This document shows, in pieces, positions 62,249 to 64,000 of a stretch of 64,000 bases of DNA. Position numbers and translations under genes: made by a program. The DNA comes from Temperatibacter sp965603205 (GTDB lineage: Bacteria > Pseudomonadota > Alphaproteobacteria > Sphingomonadales > Kordiimonadaceae). The notes under the pieces were generated by a model, which did no database searches, had not been told where the DNA came from, and saw only the letters and a list, made by a program, of their open reading frames with translations. The stretch is from NCBI GenBank assembly GCA_965603205.1, contig CBFDCC010000002.1:239910-303909 (forward strand). The letters run 5' to 3'. The stretch's first letter is position 1. Every line of letters starts with the position of its first letter.

Positions 62249-63225
62249 GGTATCCAGCCAGTGAGAAGTTAGAGATCATTCGCACCGTTGAGCGATCTCA
62301 TCTATCAGCACGACAGGTGTTGGATAAAATCGGTATCCCGCGCCCGACCTTTTACCGTTGGTATGACAAATATCTAGAAGGCGGTCTGGACGGCCTTGCA
62401 GACAAACCTTCAAGGCCAACTAGAGTATGGAACCGTATCCCTGATAAAGTGAGGGCGAGGATCATCGATCTAGCGCTTGAAGAGCCCACATTATCACCAC
62501 GAGAGTTGGCAGTGCGCTTCACGGATACACAAGACTATTTTGTCTCTGAGGCCAGTGTTTACAGGCTACTCAAGGCTCACGACTTGATCACCAGCCCTGC
62601 CTTTGTGGTAATCAAAGCAGCCAGTGAGTTCAAAGACAAACCTAGTCGCGTGAACCAGCAATGGCAGACAGATTTTACTTACTTCAAGATCAAAAGCTGG
62701 GGCTGGTATTATCTATCGACCATCCTCGATGACTTCAGTCGCTATGTGGTCGCGTGGAAACTTTGCACCACGATGAAGGCGTCTGATGTGACAGATACGC
62801 TTAACCTAGCCCTTGAGGCTTCGGGTTGTGATAGTGCCGAGGTTATCCATAAACCTCGGCTGCTATCTGACAATGGCGCGTCCTATGTTGCAGGTGAACT
62901 GGCGGACTATCTAGCTGGTAAAGGCATGGGTCATGTACGCGGCGCGCCCTATCATCCGCAAACGCAGGGTAAGATCGAGAGATGGCATCAAACATTGAAA
63001 AACCGTGTGTTGCTTAACAACTATTATCTACCCAGCCAACTGGAGCATGAGATCGGTGAGTTCATTCAATATTACAATCATGAGCGCTACCACGAAAGCA
63101 TCAACAATCTCACCCCTGCAGACGTTTACTTTGGCCGAGGTAACTCAATTTTAGAGAAAAGGAGAAGACTAAAAAATAAGACTATCCAACAAAGGCGCTT
63201 GCATCACCGTAAGCAAGCTGCTTAA
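62245..63225 (+). CDS. IS3-family transposase OrfB (DDE integrase)
   Basis: 326 residues. An HTH_21-like N-terminus (LSARQVLDKIGIPRPTFYRW) and the rve core: first Asp in WQTDFTYFKI, second in LLSDNGASYV, Glu in GKIERWHQTLK. All catalytic residues are present, so the element may be active. The ATG overlaps the orfA stop. Confidence 0.94.
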   Translation: MRYPASEKLEIIRTVERSHLSARQVLDKIGIPRPTFYRWYDKYLEGGLDGLADKPSRPTRVWNRIPDKVRARIIDLALEEPTLSPRELAVRFTDTQDYFVSEASVYRLLKAHDLITSPAFVVIKAASEFKDKPSRVNQQWQTDFTYFKIKSWGWYYLSTILDDFSRYVVAWKLCTTMKASDVTDTLNLALEASGCDSAEVIHKPRLLSDNGASYVAGELADYLAGKGMGHVRGAPYHPQTQGKIERWHQTLKNRVLLNNYYLPSQLEHEIGEFIQYYNHERYHESINNLTPADVYFGRGNSILEKRRRLKNKTIQQRRLHHRKQAA

Positions 63226-63383
63226 TATTAACAACAATCAGAGGCCAAACCCTCCTGATAATACTAGCTAAATGACTCTCAAATCATTCGACGACGGACA
63301 GCCTACTAAGACATTTTTCTTATCAATCATTATTTTTCATTCCACACAATATTTTACTCTTGTAACCTAAGACCAACACTTAA

Positions 63384-63421
63384 CTAGACAATCACCCTTT
63401 TTATTAAAGGTGATTGTCTAG
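63384..63421. terminator. Long perfect hairpin downstream of a truncated gene
   Basis: Stem CTAGACAATCACC / GGTGATTGTCTAG (13 bp) extended by CTTT / AAAG. It lies about 30 bp past the stop of the minus-strand gene tail at 63,452 and could be its terminator, though there is no T-run. Confidence 0.55.
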
Positions 63422-63451
63422 TGCCATATCAATTATACTTTACAATGTAAA

Positions 63452-63502
63452 TTATTTTCCATCATCATTGTTTGCCTTCACTTCTTCGTCGTGCTTCTCA
63501 TG
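63452..63502 (-). pseudogene. C-terminal tail of an unidentified gene cut by IS3 fragment
   Basis: On the minus strand, the frame HEKHDEEVKANNDDGK then TAA starts right at the IS3 fragment border (63,503) and ends before a hairpin. A charged, acidic tail. It is too short to name, and may be chance, but the position (IS border, stop, hairpin) is what a truncated gene end looks like. Confidence 0.35.
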
Positions 63503-63946
63503 TTCCCCCATCCCCGATCATGCTTTTTTTAAACAGACGTAGCTCTAGGGTTTGCTCGGCGACCACTTCCTTTAGATCACGGGATTCTTTACGTAGGTCT
63601 TTGACTTCGTCTGTGGTGGCTGCACGTAATGTGTCACCAGCGAGGCGCTGCTTACCAGCTTCAAGAAAGTCTTTCGACCAGCTGTAATACATGCTTTGGG
63701 CAATGCCTTCTTGGCGGCACAGTTCAGCAATGCTATTCTCACCGCGCAGCCCTTCGAGCACTATGCGTATCTTCTCTTCGGCACCGTAAAGCTTACGATT
63801 AGCGCGGCGGGTGTCTTTGACGACCTTCGTCGCTTTAGATTTAGTGGGTTTAACTCTCATCTTCATTCCTTACGTCATTACGATGAGACCAAAACCCTCC
63901 CTTATGCAAATACTTTAAATGGTCTCATTGGCTTTGACGGGGAACA
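63503..63946 (-). mobile_element. IS3-family element, left part only, inverted
   Basis: 444 bp corresponding to 61,794-62,237 of the complete IS3 copy in reverse orientation, including the TGTTCCCCGTC end at 63,946 and nearly all of orfA (63,498-63,866). The match ends at the GATGGGGGAA of orfA, with orfB entirely missing. It is inserted in an IS30-type transposase gene on its right side. Confidence 0.92.
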
Positions 63947-64000
63947 ATGCGGGATTGGTCTCCAGAACAAATATCAGGGTGGCTTAGACGAGAATATAGT
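63947..64000 (+). mobile_element. IS30-family transposase fragment at the window edge
   Basis: Plus frame from 63,947 reads MRDWSPEQISGWLRREYS and runs off the window. The WSPEQISG(x)L motif is characteristic of IS30-family transposases, where it sits in the middle of the protein. The upstream half is replaced by the IS3 fragment, so this is a nested insertion. Confidence 0.75.

Larger units (their letters stand above)
61794..63300 (+). mobile_element. IS3-family insertion sequence, complete
   Basis: 1507 bp. Left end TGTTCCCCGTCAAAGCCAAT; right end, as reverse complement, TGTCCGTCGTCGAATGATTT: imperfect inverted repeats starting TGT. Two genes, orfA and orfB, overlap by ATGA. No target duplication is apparent. 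The left 444 bp of the same element recur inverted at 63,503-63,946, and end relics occur at 4,812 and 36,436. Confidence 0.88.

Noticed and set aside
1..64000. CRISPR arrays, tRNA or rRNA genes
   Set aside because: No regularly spaced repeats of CRISPR type and no recognisable tRNA or rRNA sequences were noticed on either strand.

Overview
The window looks like chromosomal accessory sequence from a Gram-negative proteobacterium of moderate G+C (mid-40s percent by eye). Outer-membrane receptors, a TonB-dependent transporter, an RND permease and a sigma54-type activator support Gram-negative. The hydantoinase/oxoprolinase pair, the propionyl-CoA synthase and a GTCATCC...GGATCC palindromic repeat suggest a marine alphaproteobacterium, but that assignment is inference. 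The content is largely catabolic, cut into blocks by IS6-, IS3- and IS30-type insertion sequences and their relics.

Layout: (1) 1-4.8 kb, a 5'-cut hyuA, hyuB and a convergent MDR dehydrogenase. (2) 4.8-9.2 kb, a signalling pair (REC-DUF3369-HD-GYP response regulator and MHYT histidine kinase) bracketed by inverted right ends of one IS6-family element. (3) 9.2-20.2 kb, a sugar regulon: LacI regulator, MFS permease, TIM-barrel isomerase and Gfo/Idh/MocA oxidoreductase on the minus strand; TonB receptor, xylulokinase and xylose isomerase on the plus strand. Three near-identical TGTAAACGTTTACA operators lie in the divergent control region and a variant lies before the LacI gene. (4) 20.2-27 kb, an AraC/PAS regulator, alpha/beta hydrolase, PEP-hydrolase-like TIM barrel, Tm-1-like (UPF0261) protein and class II aldolase-SDR fusion on the minus strand, with a divergent PhyH-type dioxygenase: a catabolic module of unknown substrate. 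(5) 27.4-35.1 kb, a 1799-residue propionyl-CoA synthase, an iron-type alcohol dehydrogenase and a LysR regulator, probably for 3-hydroxypropionate use. (6) 35.1-38.5 kb, a scrapyard of IS6 copies, a truncated winged-helix regulator, a HEPN-like fragment and a 367-bp inverted-repeat element related to a copy at 27.0 kb. (7) 38.7-49.8 kb, a complete multicomponent phenol hydroxylase (P0-P5), ferredoxin, catechol 2,3-dioxygenase and the meta-cleavage lower pathway in one operon. (8) 50-58 kb, a GST and a HCCA-isomerase-like protein, then DUF1329, DUF1302, RND and Ycf48-like genes forming a probable hydrophobic-substrate transport operon. (9) 58.4-60.2 kb, a DmpR/XylR-type sigma54 activator. (10) 60.3-64 kb, tandem repeats, a TIGR04141-type gene cut by an IS3 element, a second inverted IS3 fragment and an IS30 piece at the edge.

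How it fits together: strong -24/-12 promoters stand before the phenol operon (49,824-49,840) and before the Ycf48-RND-DUF1302-DUF1329 operon (58,145-58,161). The adjacent activator therefore probably co-regulates aromatic breakdown and a membrane transport system. The meta pathway yields pyruvate and acetyl-CoA; dmpD and dmpI homologues are not seen in the window. The sugar regulon appears to import a xylose-containing compound and feed it through XylA and XylB. The IS pattern shows repeated adjacent deletions, leaving several genes as one-sided fragments.
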